From Lachnospiraceae bacterium (lineage in GTDB: Bacteria > Bacillota > Clostridia > Lachnospirales > Lachnospiraceae), in assembly GCA_017964055.1 (NCBI GenBank), contig JAGCSS010000179.1, positions 1-5,609 on the forward strand: a stretch of 5,609 bases of DNA, given 5' to 3'. Below are positions 1 through 5,609 of the stretch, piece after piece. Under the pieces are notes generated by a model. That model was not told the DNA's origin, did no database searches, and saw nothing but the letters and a program-made list of their open reading frames with translations. Position 1 is the first letter of the stretch. Each line of letters opens with the position of its first letter. The translations under genes and the position numbers were made by a program.

Positions 1-1201
1 ACGTACGTCCGACGTAAATGCCGTCCTCGGGGATCCTGCCGTCGATGATGACATCGATCTCTCTCCCGGTCAGAGCCGCATTTTTATCGAAAACAATACA
101 CTGCTGCAGGCCCATTAGATCCTTGCGCCTGCGGTTGGCCACAGCCTTTGTCACACGGTCTTTCATTCGGTATGCCGGCGTGTTCTCCTCGCGGGAATAC
201 GTGAAAACACCGACCCTGTCGAGCCTGCACTCCTTAAGGAACGCCATAAGGCACGCATGGTCCTCCTCGGTCTCCCCCGGAAATCCCGTGATCAGCGAAG
301 TCCTGATCGCGATATCGGGGATAGCTTTGCGAAGCTTGTCTATGGTATTCCTGATCTGCGCTCCGTTCGTCCTGCGTCCCATACGCTTAAGAACGGCATC
401 CGAAGCATGCTGTATCGGCATATCGATATAATGGCAGATCTTGGGCTCTGAAGCTATTGTTTCGATCAGCTCTTCGGTTATCTCCTCGGGATAGCAGTAC
501 ATCAGTCTGATAAGCCGCAGCCCTTCGATACGGCATAGTCTTTTCAGCAGCTCGGGTAGCCTCTTTTTGCCGTACAGGTCGAGACCGTACAGCGTAGTCT
601 CCTGAGCCACGATCATCAGCTCCGTAACGCCGTCCGCGGCGAGCTCCTCCGCCTCTGCAACAAGTATGTCAAAATCCATGCTGCGGTAATGTCCCTTAAT
701 GTCGGGGATAACGCAGTAGGTGCAGCGTTTGTCGCAGCCTTCGGCGATCTTTAGGTATGAATAATGAGTAATGTCCGAACGTATGCGTTTGCCCTGAAGC
801 ACGGGATCGATCGAGGTATCCTTTATGATGACGCGCTCTTTCAGCCTTTTCGCTTCAAGCTGCTTCAACACCTCGGGGATCTCGTCGTATGCGGTGGCTC
901 CGAGTACGGAATCGACCTCGGGGATCGAATCGATGATCTCATTCCTGTAACGCTGTGCCAGACAGCCTGTAATGACCAGATACTTTAAGGAGGCGGTCTC
1001 CTTAAGCCGGGCGAGCGACAGTATCGTCTCGATACTCTCCTGCTTTGCATCATGAATAAAGCAGCAGGTGTTTACCACCGCAGCCTCAGCCTCTTCCTCA
1101 TTATCGGTCAGCTCATGCCCGCAAAACTTAAGCGCGCCGAGCATCTTCTCGCTGTCGGCCAGATTCTTGTCACAGCCGAGAGAAACAAATAAAACCTTCA
1201 T
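1..1201 (-). CDS. rimO: Ribosomal protein S12 methylthiotransferase RimO (3' end cut by window edge)
   Basis: Radical-SAM enzyme that adds a methylthio group to a conserved aspartate of ribosomal protein S12, acting in the cytoplasm. The frame is open from the ATG at 1201 to base 1 and gives 400 residues of a protein usually about 430-440 long, so only the end of the C-terminal TRAM domain is missing. The N-terminal UPF0004/MTTase domain opens MKVLFVSLGCDKNLADSE, with probable second-cluster cysteines C10, C46 and C80. The radical-SAM domain carries EGCDKRCTYCVIP, with the CxxxCxxC cluster ligands C156, C160 and C163, followed by AQETTLYGLDLYG (199-211) and TSLITGFPGET (301-311). The TRAM start is near 375 (GREIDVIIDGR). 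SLGCxKNLxDSE and the YGLDLYG segment favour RimO over MiaB or MtaB. The start is fixed by the family's N terminus, although no good Shine-Dalgarno is visible. It begins 10 bases after the stop of the acidic protein gene, so translational coupling is likely. Confidence 0.95.
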   Translation of the reverse strand, partial: MKVLFVSLGCDKNLADSEKMLGALKFCGHELTDNEEEAEAAVVNTCCFIHDAKQESIETILSLARLKETASLKYLVITGCLAQRYRNEIIDSIPEVDSVLGATAYDEIPEVLKQLEAKRLKERVIIKDTSIDPVLQGKRIRSDITHYSYLKIAEGCDKRCTYCVIPDIKGHYRSMDFDILVAEAEELAADGVTELMIVAQETTLYGLDLYGKKRLPELLKRLCRIEGLRLIRLMYCYPEEITEELIETIASEPKICHYIDMPIQHASDAVLKRMGRRTNGAQIRNTIDKLRKAIPDIAIRTSLITGFPGETEEDHACLMAFLKECRLDRVGVFTYSREENTPAYRMKDRVTKAVANRRRKDLMGLQQCIVFDKNAALTGREIDVIIDGRIPEDGIYVGRT

Positions 1202-1211
1202 AGTTTACCGA

Positions 1212-1757
1212 TCAATACTCGTCTTCGTCGTCATCGAGGAAATCCTCGTAGTCGCCGTCAGCATAATCATAATCGCCTATATCAAACCAGAGAACGTACT
1301 CATCGTCGAGCTGGCTGCCCTTTGTGGAGCCGAAGATGCCTGCGTAAGCCTTTGCCTTAAGATAATAGTCATCCTCATCGTTTGTGAACTTGAAGCTGAA
1401 ATTGCCGTCAAACTTTCCGGTAAACGATCCCTCGTAGATAACTACCTCTTCGCCGCCCTCAACGGAAACCTTCATGACGCAGGTAGCGTCCATGCCTGTA
1501 AAATCAAGCGCCTCACCGTAATCAAGCTTAAGATTCGCGCCTACGGGAATTGCATCCGAGAAAAGGTACTCCGCAAGATTTTCCGAATATTCGTCATAGA
1601 AGGAAACGTCAAAGCGTGTGATCTCTTTGTCCGAGTTATTCTCGATATAGATGTGTCCGCCCGAAGCAGCCTCAACAACGATCAGGACGATCGTTGCGAC
1701 AACCGCGACTGCCGCGATCACTATTCCCCAAATTGCGCCTTTACTGAGTTTCTTCAT
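1212..1757 (-). CDS. Unrecognised single-pass membrane protein with acidic C-terminal tail
   Basis: 181-residue protein that I do not recognise. Residues 1-7 are basic (MKKLSKG) and residues 8-29 form one strongly hydrophobic helix with no lipobox cysteine. This suggests an uncleaved signal anchor with the rest outside the membrane, although a signal peptide cannot be excluded. Residues about 34-160 look beta-rich (IYIENNSDKEITRFDVSFYDE, then alternating strands) and faintly resemble FxLYD/Ig-like extracytoplasmic domains; that resemblance is inference only. The tail 159-181 has 13 Asp/Glu in 23 residues plus several tyrosines and almost no positive charge. The start ATG is one base after the mnhG stop (TGA-A-ATG), with AGGAGA at 1768-1773 ten bases upstream. 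It ends in TGA ten bases before rimO. Its position suggests co-expression with mnhEFG. A role in the antiporter, in cation binding, or none at all are equally open. Confidence 0.85.
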   Translation of the reverse strand: MKKLSKGAIWGIVIAAVAVVATIVLIVVEAASGGHIYIENNSDKEITRFDVSFYDEYSENLAEYLFSDAIPVGANLKLDYGEALDFTGMDATCVMKVSVEGGEEVVIYEGSFTGKFDGNFSFKFTNDEDDYYLKAKAYAGIFGSTKGSQLDDEYVLWFDIGDYDYADGDYEDFLDDDEDEY

Positions 1758-1758
1758 T

Positions 1759-2124
1759 TCAATTCTTTCTCCTGTTCTTTTTGTTTTCGTTGGTAATATT
1801 ATCCGCCTCTATCAGTTCACACATATCCTCGACCTTTTTTCGGTCGACGGTTACTATCATATTGCTGATCAGATGGCTCGAGACCGGACTGGCGATCCAG
1901 AAAAATATGATGATCACCGCCAGCTTAAGCGAAGTAAATGTAAGACCGCTGATTACGATCAATCCGAGGAGCACGAACAGCAGCGCCAGCGTATCGCCCA
2001 TGGCTGCCGAATGCATCCTGTTCAGCACAAACTTGAACCTGAAGGTTCCGAGTACCGAAACGATCGAGAAAAAAACTCCGATCGATATAAAAACAATGGC
2101 GATTATAACACGTACGGGGCTCAT
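1759..2124 (-). CDS. mnhG: Mrp/Mnh-type monovalent cation/H+ antiporter subunit G
   Basis: 121-residue membrane protein of the MnhG/PhaG/MrpG family, a small subunit of the multisubunit Na+(K+)/H+ antiporter in the cytoplasmic membrane. Three hydrophobic helices are seen at about 5-26, 43-62 and 65-86. The family signature RMHSAAMGDTLA (36-47) matches the usual R-x-H-A-A-x-x-x-D-T-L pattern, and FFWIASPVSSHLI (74-86) matches the conserved third-helix SPVxSH segment. The C-terminal 35 residues are hydrophilic and end in a basic stretch (KKNRRKN). The start ATG overlaps the mnhF stop as ATGA, and AAGGAGG at 2135-2141 lies 10 bases upstream. Length is normal for the family. The known antiporter needs subunits A-D, which are not in this window. 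Confidence 0.92.
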   Translation of the reverse strand: MSPVRVIIAIVFISIGVFFSIVSVLGTFRFKFVLNRMHSAAMGDTLALLFVLLGLIVISGLTFTSLKLAVIIIFFWIASPVSSHLISNMIVTVDRKKVEDMCELIEADNITNENKKNRRKN

Positions 2125-2423
2125 GACTTTTGATCCTCCTTACTGTGTTTTTCGCGATAAACACCGATATAGATCTTTGTCAGAACGACTACCGCCAGGA
2201 AGCTGATCATCGCGTAGACCGCGGCGATGTCGGCCAGCCAGTCCTCTCCTAAGAAAACGGTGAGCACGGCAATGATCATGATCACGAGAGTACCGATCAT
2301 ATTGACGCAGACGACCCTGTCCGAGATCTCGGGGCCTTTAAGAGCCCTGATGAGGCACAGGAACGTGAGCAGCGCGAATATCGCAATGACGACCGGGAGG
2401 AAGATGTCAAGTATCTGTTCCAT
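2121..2423 (-). CDS. mnhF: Mrp/Mnh-type monovalent cation/H+ antiporter subunit F
   Basis: 100-residue membrane protein of the MnhF/PhaF/MrpF family, a small subunit of the multisubunit cation/proton antiporter. Three hydrophobic helices are seen at about 4-27, 38-58 and 62-87. The family signature between helices 1 and 2 is present: LIRALKGPEISDRVV (24-38), with the G30-P31 turn and D35-R36. The usual Asp three residues after the VV pair is Asn here (VVCVNMIGT). The frame stays open upstream to an ATG at 2525, but the start at 2423 is chosen because GGAGG at 2433-2437 sits nine bases before it, the protein then begins directly at helix 1, and the upstream extension is simply mnhE read in another frame. 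It overlaps mnhE by 17 bases and mnhG by 4. Confidence 0.92.
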   Translation of the reverse strand: MEQILDIFLPVVIAIFALLTFLCLIRALKGPEISDRVVCVNMIGTLVIMIIAVLTVFLGEDWLADIAAVYAMISFLAVVVLTKIYIGVYREKHSKEDQKS

Positions 2424-2886
2424 GAAACTTCGCCTCCATCCTCTCAAGTCTCTTAACAAAAACGGATGACGTGATCCCGTCGGCCAGCGATCTGTCGAGG
2501 CAGTGCACGTAAAACTCATCGTCATGCATCGATACCGTGATCGTGCCGGGCGTCAGCGTAATGGAATCTGCCAGTACGGTCCTCGCTATATTGGATCGGA
2601 GGCTCGTGTGGAAATGGCATACAGCGGGCGAAAGTGCCTTGCTGCCCTTAAATATAAGTCCGACCAGCACGAAATTCGCCTTGATGATCTCCGCGATGAG
2701 TATCAGCAGATACAGCAGAAAATCCGGAAGGCATTTTAACACAGCGAACTCTCGTTTAAAGCTGTAGCCTAAGAATCTGCACGCAAATAACGATACTGCC
2801 GCAGCGATCAGAATACCGAAGATCACTATCTCGGCCGTAACCCGTCCGTTAAAGATGATCCAAAGCAATAGCAATAATAGAAACAT
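2407..2886 (-). CDS. mnhE: Mrp/Mnh-type monovalent cation/H+ antiporter subunit E
   Basis: 159-residue protein of the MnhE/PhaE/MrpE family, a small subunit of the cation/proton antiporter. The N-terminal half is membrane-embedded: helices at about 2-12, 16-38 and 53-79, with the WIIFNGRVTAEIVIFG segment (9-24) characteristic of the family. The C-terminal half is a cytoplasmic domain carrying the diagnostic ADSITLTPGTITVSM (106-120) and then EFYVHCLD (124-131). The N terminus is shorter than in Bacillus MrpE, so helix 1 is brief. The start ATG at 2886 is preceded only by a weak GGTGA close to it, in contrast to the strong sites of mnhF and mnhG. It is the first gene of the EFG trio and follows ftsZ after a 68-base gap. 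The 3' end overlaps mnhF by 17 bases, consistent with translational coupling. Confidence 0.93.
   Translation of the reverse strand: MFLLLLLLWIIFNGRVTAEIVIFGILIAAAVSLFACRFLGYSFKREFAVLKCLPDFLLYLLILIAEIIKANFVLVGLIFKGSKALSPAVCHFHTSLRSNIARTVLADSITLTPGTITVSMHDDEFYVHCLDRSLADGITSSVFVKRLERMEAKFHGTDT
2433..2437 (-). promoter_or_regulatory. Ribosome binding site of mnhF
   Basis: GGAGG on the minus strand, nine bases before the ATG at 2423 and inside the 3' end of mnhE. It decides the mnhF start in favour of the short 100-residue form over the longer open frame that begins at 2525. Confidence 0.8.
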
Positions 2887-2900
2887 ACAGTCACCGTTGT

Positions 2901-2929
2901 TTAATCAAGGAAAGACCTGATACAGTCAA
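2901..2929 (-). promoter_or_regulatory. Weak promoter-like pair upstream of mnhE
   Basis: On the minus strand TTGACT (2929-2924, 5 of 6 to the -35 consensus) is followed after 17 bases by GATTAA (2906-2901, only 3 of 6 to the -10 consensus). Transcription would start about ten bases before the mnhE ATG, giving a very short leader. The poor -10 makes this a guess. The -35 lies in the loop of the hairpin at 2916-2940, so the two readings of this gap compete. Confidence 0.25.
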
Positions 2930-2940
2930 ACCATATCAGG
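2916..2940 (-). terminator. Small hairpin after ftsZ, possible weak terminator or attenuator
   Basis: A perfect 7 bp inverted repeat, CCTGATA / TATCAGG, with an 11-base loop lies 15 bases after the ftsZ stop. On the minus strand it is followed by TCTTTCCTT, which is pyrimidine-rich but not a clean T run. The stem has only three G-C pairs, so termination would be partial at best. It could instead be an mRNA 3'-end stabiliser or processing site between ftsZ and mnhE. Confidence 0.35.
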
Positions 2941-2954
2941 CCGATGAATCCGTA

Positions 2955-4187
2955 TTATTTGTCACCCTTTTTCCTGAGGAACTCGGGGATGTTGATCTCT
3001 CTTCCGCCTCCGGAAGGAGCGCTCTGCTGACTGCCCTTTAAGCTGACTCCGGGCTTTAACTGCTCGGGCTGAGCCTTATACTGGGGAGCGGGAGCCGCCG
3101 GCTGAACCGGCTGTGCGGGCTTTGCCTGCTGGGGCTGTGCTCCGCCCTGTCCGTTCCTGTTGCGATATAAGAAATCGATGCCGCTGCCGGTGCCCGTAAC
3201 CGCGGGCTTGGGAGCGTAGTTCGAATAATCGCCGACATCCGCGATACCTGTCGCGATAACGGTAACCATAACCTGATCGGAATCAGTGTCACCGCCGCCT
3301 GCGGTACCGAAGAATACGTTAGCCTCATCTCCTACGAGCTCCTGGATATAATCCGAAGCCGCAACCGCCTCAAGGAACTCAACGTTGCCAGCGAAGTTCA
3401 TGATGATATCGGAAGCGCCGACGATCGAAGTTTCGAGCAGAGGAGACGAAATAGCTGCCTGAATGGCCTCATAGCATCTGTCCTCACCGGTGCCGTAACC
3501 GATGCCGAGATGGGCAACACCCTTGCCTCTCATGACGGTATTTACATCGGCGAAGTCAAGGTTGATGGTTCCGGAATTGTTGATGATGCCCGTGATACCC
3601 TGAACGCCCTGCTGGAGTACCTCATCCGCCTTGCGGAGAGCATCCTCCATCGAAGTCCTGCGCTCGGTAAGATCGAGCAGCTTATCGTTGGGAATAACGA
3701 TGAGGGAATCGACATGTTCTTTGAGCTTTGCGATGCCGCGAAGAGCGTTCTCCATCCTCATCTTTGCTTCAAATCTGAAGGGCTTGGTTACGATACCGAT
3801 CGTAAGGATGCCCATGCTCATGGCGATCTCAGCGATGATCGGAGCAGCACCTGTACCGGTTCCGCCGCCCATACCACAGGTAACGAATACCATGTCCGCG
3901 CCCTTAATGGCCTCGGTCAGCTCTTCCCTGCTCTCCTCGGCCGCCTTCTCACCGATCTCGGGCTTTGCGCCTGCGCCGAGTCCCTTTGTGAGCTTCTCGC
4001 CTATCTGGATAAGTGTGGGAGCCTTACATGTCCTTAAGATCTGCTTATCGGTATTTACACAGATAAACTCTACACCTTCCACACCTTCATCTATCATGCG
4101 GTTAACCGCATTATTGCCGGCTCCGCCGACACCAACTACCAATATTTTGGCTGCTGCGCTGGTTTCGCTGTTCTTAATTTCAAGCAC
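2955..4187 (-). CDS. ftsZ: Cell division protein FtsZ
   Basis: 410-residue bacterial tubulin that polymerises with GTP into the Z ring at midcell and recruits the division machinery, including the products of ftsW and ftsQ just upstream. Seen in sequence: [17 protein letters not shown] (15-31); the GTP-binding GGGTGTG loop (107-113) followed by [22 protein letters not shown]; the synergy (T7) loop NLDFADVN (209-216) with the GTPase-activating aspartates D211 and D214; GEDR (235-238); VTVIATGI (308-315). Residues about 325-393 form a Pro/Gln/Ala/Gly-rich disordered linker, and [12 protein letters not shown] (396-407) is the conserved C-terminal peptide that binds membrane tethers. The start is GTG at 4187, set by GGAGG at 4196-4200 and by a clostridial N terminus (MLEIKNSE). 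The stop is TAA. No ftsA accompanies it, so another tether such as SepF may serve (inference). Confidence 0.99.
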   Translation of the reverse strand: MLEIKNSETSAAAKILVVGVGGAGNNAVNRMIDEGVEGVEFICVNTDKQILRTCKAPTLIQIGEKLTKGLGAGAKPEIGEKAAEESREELTEAIKGADMVFVTCGMGGGTGTGAAPIIAEIAMSMGILTIGIVTKPFRFEAKMRMENALRGIAKLKEHVDSLIVIPNDKLLDLTERRTSMEDALRKADEVLQQGVQGITGIINNSGTINLDFADVNTVMRGKGVAHLGIGYGTGEDRCYEAIQAAISSPLLETSIVGASDIIMNFAGNVEFLEAVAASDYIQELVGDEANVFFGTAGGGDTDSDQVMVTVIATGIADVGDYSNYAPKPAVTGTGSGIDFLYRNRNGQGGAQPQQAKPAQPVQPAAPAPQYKAQPEQLKPGVSLKGSQQSAPSGGGREINIPEFLRKKGDK

Positions 4188-4195
4188 GTCCTCTT

Positions 4196-4200
4196 CCTCC
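4196..4200 (-). promoter_or_regulatory. Ribosome binding site of ftsZ
   Basis: GGAGG on the minus strand, eight bases before the GTG start at 4187 and followed by more purines (AAGAGGA). It supports GTG as the true start; no in-frame ATG precedes it with any comparable site. Confidence 0.8.
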
Positions 4201-4214
4201 TTATATCCTACAGT

Positions 4215-4220
4215 ATTATA
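4215..4220 (-). promoter_or_regulatory. Possible -10 box of an ftsZ promoter
   Basis: A perfect TATAAT on the minus strand lies in the AT-rich 85-base gap between ftsQ and ftsZ, 27 bases before the ftsZ GTG and 14 before its ribosome binding site. At 17-base spacing the -35 position reads ATTATT, which is poor. Better matches, TTGATA and TTGATT, lie at 13 and 20 bases, outside the normal range. Chance is a real alternative in DNA this AT-rich, but a separate ftsZ promoter fits the TAA stops and the gap. Confidence 0.4.
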
Positions 4221-4272
4221 GTAACTATTATGATATCAATAATCAAGAAAAAATTTAGTAAAATCCGAAGCT

Positions 4273-5025
4273 TTACTCTAACGGTCTTACATCGATCTCT
4301 CTGTTATTTTCGGTATAATTGCGAAGGTCTATCACATATGTCCCCTCAGGGAGCGCGGCCAGGGCCGGATTTATGTTGTTGACCTTCAGGTCGTAGTTTT
4401 CACAGACGCCCAGCTGTATCTCGTTTCCGCCGATATGCATCGTCACGTCGTCCCTGACTCCGAAACAGATATCATCGGCCGTCAGTTTATTCTTTCCGAG
4501 CAGCATGATAATCTCGAGCAAGGTGTCGAACAGTCCCGGTCTGCCCAGATCCACAGGTTTTCCCTGCGTATAGCCGCCGAACTCAACCCCTTTTACCAGA
4601 GGAATGCCCTCCAGTCTCGAGCTCGAGCTGTCTACCGCGATGCCCTCGCGGTCAAAGTAAACGAAACTCCCCATGTGCTCGATGCAGCCCGTGATTGCCT
4701 TGTCATGGACCTCGATTATAACGGAATTGCGGTCCGTCATCTCGACATCGACCTTCTCGACAAAGGTCAGCTTCGGAACATCGAGCTTATTTATCCTGAA
4801 CACGAACAGCACCGTGTAAGCATCGGTCTTTTTCGTGAACAGCCTCTGCCGGATCTCCTCCTCGGTATAATGACTTCCGGGCCGGATCTCGACATTTTCC
4901 AGCTTAAAGCATGTGAGAAACACGATCACCGCCGCGGCCAGCGCCAGCAGCACGATCAGTCTTATTATGAGAGGGGCAGCGCTTTTGTTCGCGGCGAGCT
5001 CTTCATTTTCGTCATTCCGTCTCAT
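4273..5025 (-). CDS. ftsQ: Cell division protein FtsQ/DivIB
   Basis: 250-residue bitopic division protein, the FtsQ/DivIB scaffold that binds FtsL and FtsB/DivIC and helps control FtsW-FtsI at the septum. It has a short charged cytoplasmic N terminus (MRRNDENEE), one membrane helix at about 19-39, then a POTRA domain starting FKLENVEIRPGSHYTEEEI (40-58) and running to about 110 (VIIEVHDKAITG). The FtsQ beta domain follows, including the typical YFDREGIAVD (123-132). The C terminus is short and hydrophilic, and total length is normal for the family. The frame is open up to 5490, but the start at 5025 is chosen because the upstream part is ftsW in another frame, the ATG overlaps the ftsW stop as ATGA, and GGGAGAGGG at 5036-5044 lies about ten bases upstream. 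The stop is TAA, followed by the gap before ftsZ. Sequence divergence is high, as usual for this family; position supports the call. Confidence 0.93.
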   Translation of the reverse strand: MRRNDENEELAANKSAAPLIIRLIVLLALAAAVIVFLTCFKLENVEIRPGSHYTEEEIRQRLFTKKTDAYTVLFVFRINKLDVPKLTFVEKVDVEMTDRNSVIIEVHDKAITGCIEHMGSFVYFDREGIAVDSSSSRLEGIPLVKGVEFGGYTQGKPVDLGRPGLFDTLLEIIMLLGKNKLTADDICFGVRDDVTMHIGGNEIQLGVCENYDLKVNNINPALAALPEGTYVIDLRNYTENNREIDVRPLE

Positions 5026-5609
5026 TCGTCGATCGCCCTCTCCCGGTTCGTGTACTTCGATACCGACAGGGCAATGCCCATCTCGATAAGAAGCACGGTC
5101 AATGAGCTGCCGCCGTAGCTGATGAACGGAAACGGTATTCCGGTGGCGGGTATGGAACCCGTGACTACGGCAATATTCAGCAATACCTGCAGCGCGATGT
5201 GCGTCAGTACGCCGGTCGCGATCAGTCCTCCGAACATGTCGGGCGCGTTGACCGCAATGTGAAGAAGTCTCCACAGCAGCATCAGGAATACCGCGATGAC
5301 CATGATCGCGCCGAATATCCCGAGCTCCTCGCAGATGACCGTAAATATCATATCCGTATGAACCTCGGTGATGAAGCCCATCTTCTGTATACTGTGTCCA
5401 AGACCCTTTCCCCAGAGTCCGCCGGATGCTATCGCGTACAAACCCTGAACTATCTGCGAGCTCGGATCCACATCCTCGGGATGCAGCCATGTGTCAATTC
5501 GCTCGCTGCGGTAATCGGCGGCAAAAACGAATATCACGAGGAACGCGACCATCAACAGCAGGACTATCAGGAAATAGCCTTTCTTTTTGGCCGCGGTAAA
5601 ACAGATAAC
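5022..5609 (-). CDS. ftsW: Septal peptidoglycan glycosyltransferase FtsW (SEDS family; N-terminal half outside window)
   Basis: C-terminal 195 residues of a multi-pass SEDS protein that polymerises lipid II into septal glycan with its partner class B PBP. The frame is open to the window edge, so the start lies upstream; a full protein would be about 370-400 residues. Visible family features, numbered from the first residue in the window: R37-I-D-T-W-L with the large extracytoplasmic loop; SQIVQGLYAIASGGLWGKGLG (51-71); the HTD (84-86) whose aspartate corresponds to the proposed catalytic residue of SEDS enzymes; ICEELGIFG (92-100); and TGIPFPFISYGGSS (156-169), the hallmark near the end. About five membrane helices are present. 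RodA and SpoVE are close relatives. Location beside ftsQ and ftsZ favours the division enzyme, although in spore formers this locus gene is often named spoVE. The end overlaps ftsQ by four bases. Confidence 0.93.
   Translation of the reverse strand, partial: VICFTAAKKKGYFLIVLLLMVAFLVIFVFAADYRSERIDTWLHPEDVDPSSQIVQGLYAIASGGLWGKGLGHSIQKMGFITEVHTDMIFTVICEELGIFGAIMVIAVFLMLLWRLLHIAVNAPDMFGGLIATGVLTHIALQVLLNIAVVTGSIPATGIPFPFISYGGSSLTVLLIEMGIALSVSKYTNRERAIDE

Noticed and set aside
18..451. Plus-strand open frames of 137 and 64 codons opposite rimO
   Set aside because: They are antisense shadows of conserved RimO sequence without any supporting signal.
1068..1796. A 242-codon open frame on the plus strand opposite the acidic protein gene
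   Set aside because: It lies antisense to rimO's 5' end and to the acidic protein gene, has no ribosome binding site or domain, and its composition (runs of Val/Ile, scattered Cys) is what the complement of Asp/Glu-rich codons gives.
2424..2525. A 34-residue N-terminal extension of MnhF
   Set aside because: It is out-of-frame mnhE. The GGAGG at 2433-2437 and the family's normal length of about 100 residues fix the start at 2423.
3510..4221. Plus-strand open frames of 175 and 196 codons inside ftsZ
   Set aside because: Both are antisense to strongly conserved FtsZ coding sequence, overlap each other in different frames and show no recognisable protein features.
4227..4243. Palindrome-like ATTATGATATCAATAAT upstream of the ftsZ -10 box, considered as an operator
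   Set aside because: Only the central TGATATCA is a perfect palindrome, and such short symmetry is expected by chance in this AT-rich gap. No regulator is encoded nearby to support it.
4241..4275. Terminator after ftsQ
   Set aside because: The minus strand has a T run (AAATTTTTTC), but no GC stem precedes it, so there is no intrinsic terminator structure.
4435..5118. A 227-codon plus-strand open frame opposite ftsQ
   Set aside because: It is antisense to ftsQ and the end of ftsW, with no ribosome binding site and a histidine/arginine-rich, low-plausibility product.
5026..5490. A 155-residue N-terminal extension of FtsQ
   Set aside because: The extension is ftsW read in another frame. It is Arg/His-rich with no domain, while the ATG at 5025 has a ribosome binding site and the ATGA junction.

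Overview
The window is a compact, entirely bacterial chromosomal segment in which every convincing gene lies on the minus strand. Read in the direction of transcription (right to left) the order is ftsW (5' end off the right edge), ftsQ/divIB, ftsZ, mnhE, mnhF, mnhG, an unrecognised membrane-anchored acidic protein, and rimO (3' end off the left edge). Roughly balanced G+C, strong GGAGG-type ribosome binding sites, a Gram-positive-style FtsQ/DivIB, a clostridial-looking FtsZ N terminus and a very short MnhE N terminus all suggest Bacillota, class Clostridia, probably a Lachnospiraceae-like anaerobe. The family-level guess is inference; nothing in the window names the species.

Right third (5609-2955): the end of a division and cell wall (dcw) cluster. 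FtsW, the septal peptidoglycan polymerase, overlaps FtsQ by an ATGA junction. An AT-rich 85 bp gap with a TATAAT box then precedes ftsZ, which begins with GTG behind a strong Shine-Dalgarno. There is no ftsA and no murG or murB between these genes.

Middle (2954-1759): a 68 bp gap with a small hairpin and a weak promoter-like pair, followed by the three small subunits E, F and G of an Mrp/Mnh-type cation/proton antiporter. They are packed with overlaps of 17 bp and 4 bp. The large subunits A-D are not in the window: the next genes downstream are unrelated.

Left third (1757-1): one base after mnhG starts a 181-residue protein with one membrane anchor, a probable beta-rich extracytoplasmic domain and a very acidic C-terminal tail. 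It is followed after 10 bases by rimO, the radical-SAM methylthiotransferase for ribosomal protein S12, which is complete up to the start of its TRAM domain.

Stop codons follow the layout. TAA is used where a noncoding gap follows (ftsQ, ftsZ), and TGA at all the tight or overlapping junctions (ftsW/ftsQ, mnhE/F, F/G, G/181 aa, 181 aa/rimO). I infer three units: ftsW-ftsQ (continuing from upstream), ftsZ, and mnhE-F-G-181 aa-rimO, with read-through possible between them. I see no RNA gene, mobile element, CRISPR array or long repeat. Most of the window is ordinary core genome. The most unusual points are the isolated EFG trio beside ftsZ and the unknown acidic protein coupled to it.
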